This document shows positions 63,681 to 64,000 of a stretch of 64,000 nt of DNA, in pieces. Below the pieces are notes generated by a model. That model saw only the letters and a list, made by a program, of their open reading frames with translations, did not search any database and was not told the origin of the DNA. The stretch is from Cristatella mucedo (taxonomy: Eukaryota; Bryozoa; Phylactolaemata; Cristatellidae). Made by a program: the position numbers and the translations under genes. The DNA lies in contig WPIO01000043.1 of assembly GCA_009760855.2 (NCBI GenBank), forward strand, positions 2,110,001-2,174,000, written 5' to 3'. Every line of letters starts with the position of its first letter. Within the stretch, counting starts at the first letter, position 1.

Positions 63681-63930
63681 AAAAAGATTAGCCAATAATT
63701 TGGTTTTGTATTCTGCCCCGTCTATCACTAGCTTTTGAAGAACTGCATCAATGCAAGTAGCCACCATGACTAGGCAGTGATATTATTATCAATAATGAGA
63801 CATGAAAATGATGATTTCAAACATTCGTGAAACTATCCGGATCTATATTTCCCAGTGTTTTAGTGAAGAAACAGATTTAGCTAACATTTAAATGAAACCA
63901 TTAGGCTCGAGTAATGCTTTTAATAGTAGT

Positions 63931-64000
63931 CATAATAAAAATAATAATAAGGCTTTGGTTTAGCACCCTAATAGAGACGACTCTCTTTCTAGGCGGTTCA
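63931..64000 (-). mobile_element. LINE-A 3' end, cut by window edge
   Basis: AATAAAAATAATAATAAGGC, then GACTCTCTTTCTAGGCGGTT, the start of the hairpin. Confidence 0.72.

Overview
The window looks like invertebrate metazoan nuclear DNA. It has spliced genes with GT-AG introns, dense non-LTR retrotransposon debris, a tRNA-derived SINE, microsatellites and minisatellites. I see no bacterial operons, rRNA genes or CRISPR arrays. The lineage cannot be fixed from the sequence; a sponge or another early-branching animal is possible, but that is only a guess.

Genes. (1) 127-4804 (+) holds seven C-terminal coding exons of the F-actin capping protein alpha subunit (CAPZA type); its N-terminal exon(s) lie left of the window. 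(2) 23553-40529 (-) is a large gene of at least seven exons. It encodes a signal peptide, two immunoglobulin-like domains each split over two phase-1 exons, and part of a third extracellular region. No 3' end or membrane segment was found. (3) 47165-62312 (+) is a divergently oriented paralogue, seen as the two exons of its first Ig-like domain, separated by a 14.7-kb intron full of transposons; it continues to the right. The two Ig genes are the main biological interest and look like a young duplicated pair of cell-surface or secreted receptors.

Mobile DNA. LINE-A belongs to the CR1/L2/Rex-like group (endonuclease plus reverse transcriptase). Its 3' end is a hairpin followed by a TTATTATT-type tail. 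More than twenty copies or fragments lie on both strands; the longest are 14951-18640, 41764-43726 and 52336-53470, plus the inverted pair 58456-59878 and 59880-61380. LINE-B is a second RT family with a TACATTACATT tail (best copy 5770-8312). A tRNA-headed SINE (about five copies) carries a 3' hairpin like that of LINE-A, which suggests LINE-A mobilises it. Also present are a TA-flanked inverted-repeat DNA transposon (9294-10370), a FLYWCH/MULE transposase pseudogene (57866-58455), a gag-like LTR-retrotransposon remnant (51403-52182), two solo-LTR-like repeats, and several GC-rich repeats of unknown class.

Layout. 0-5 kb: capping protein gene. 5-20 kb: almost entirely transposons. 20-41 kb: the minus-strand Ig gene, whose introns hold GA and CA microsatellites, LINE and SINE pieces and a 35-bp minisatellite. 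41-47 kb: LINE-A, a solo-LTR-like repeat, CA/TA tracts and an intergenic interval between the divergent Ig genes. 47-64 kb: the plus-strand Ig gene with its transposon-filled intron.
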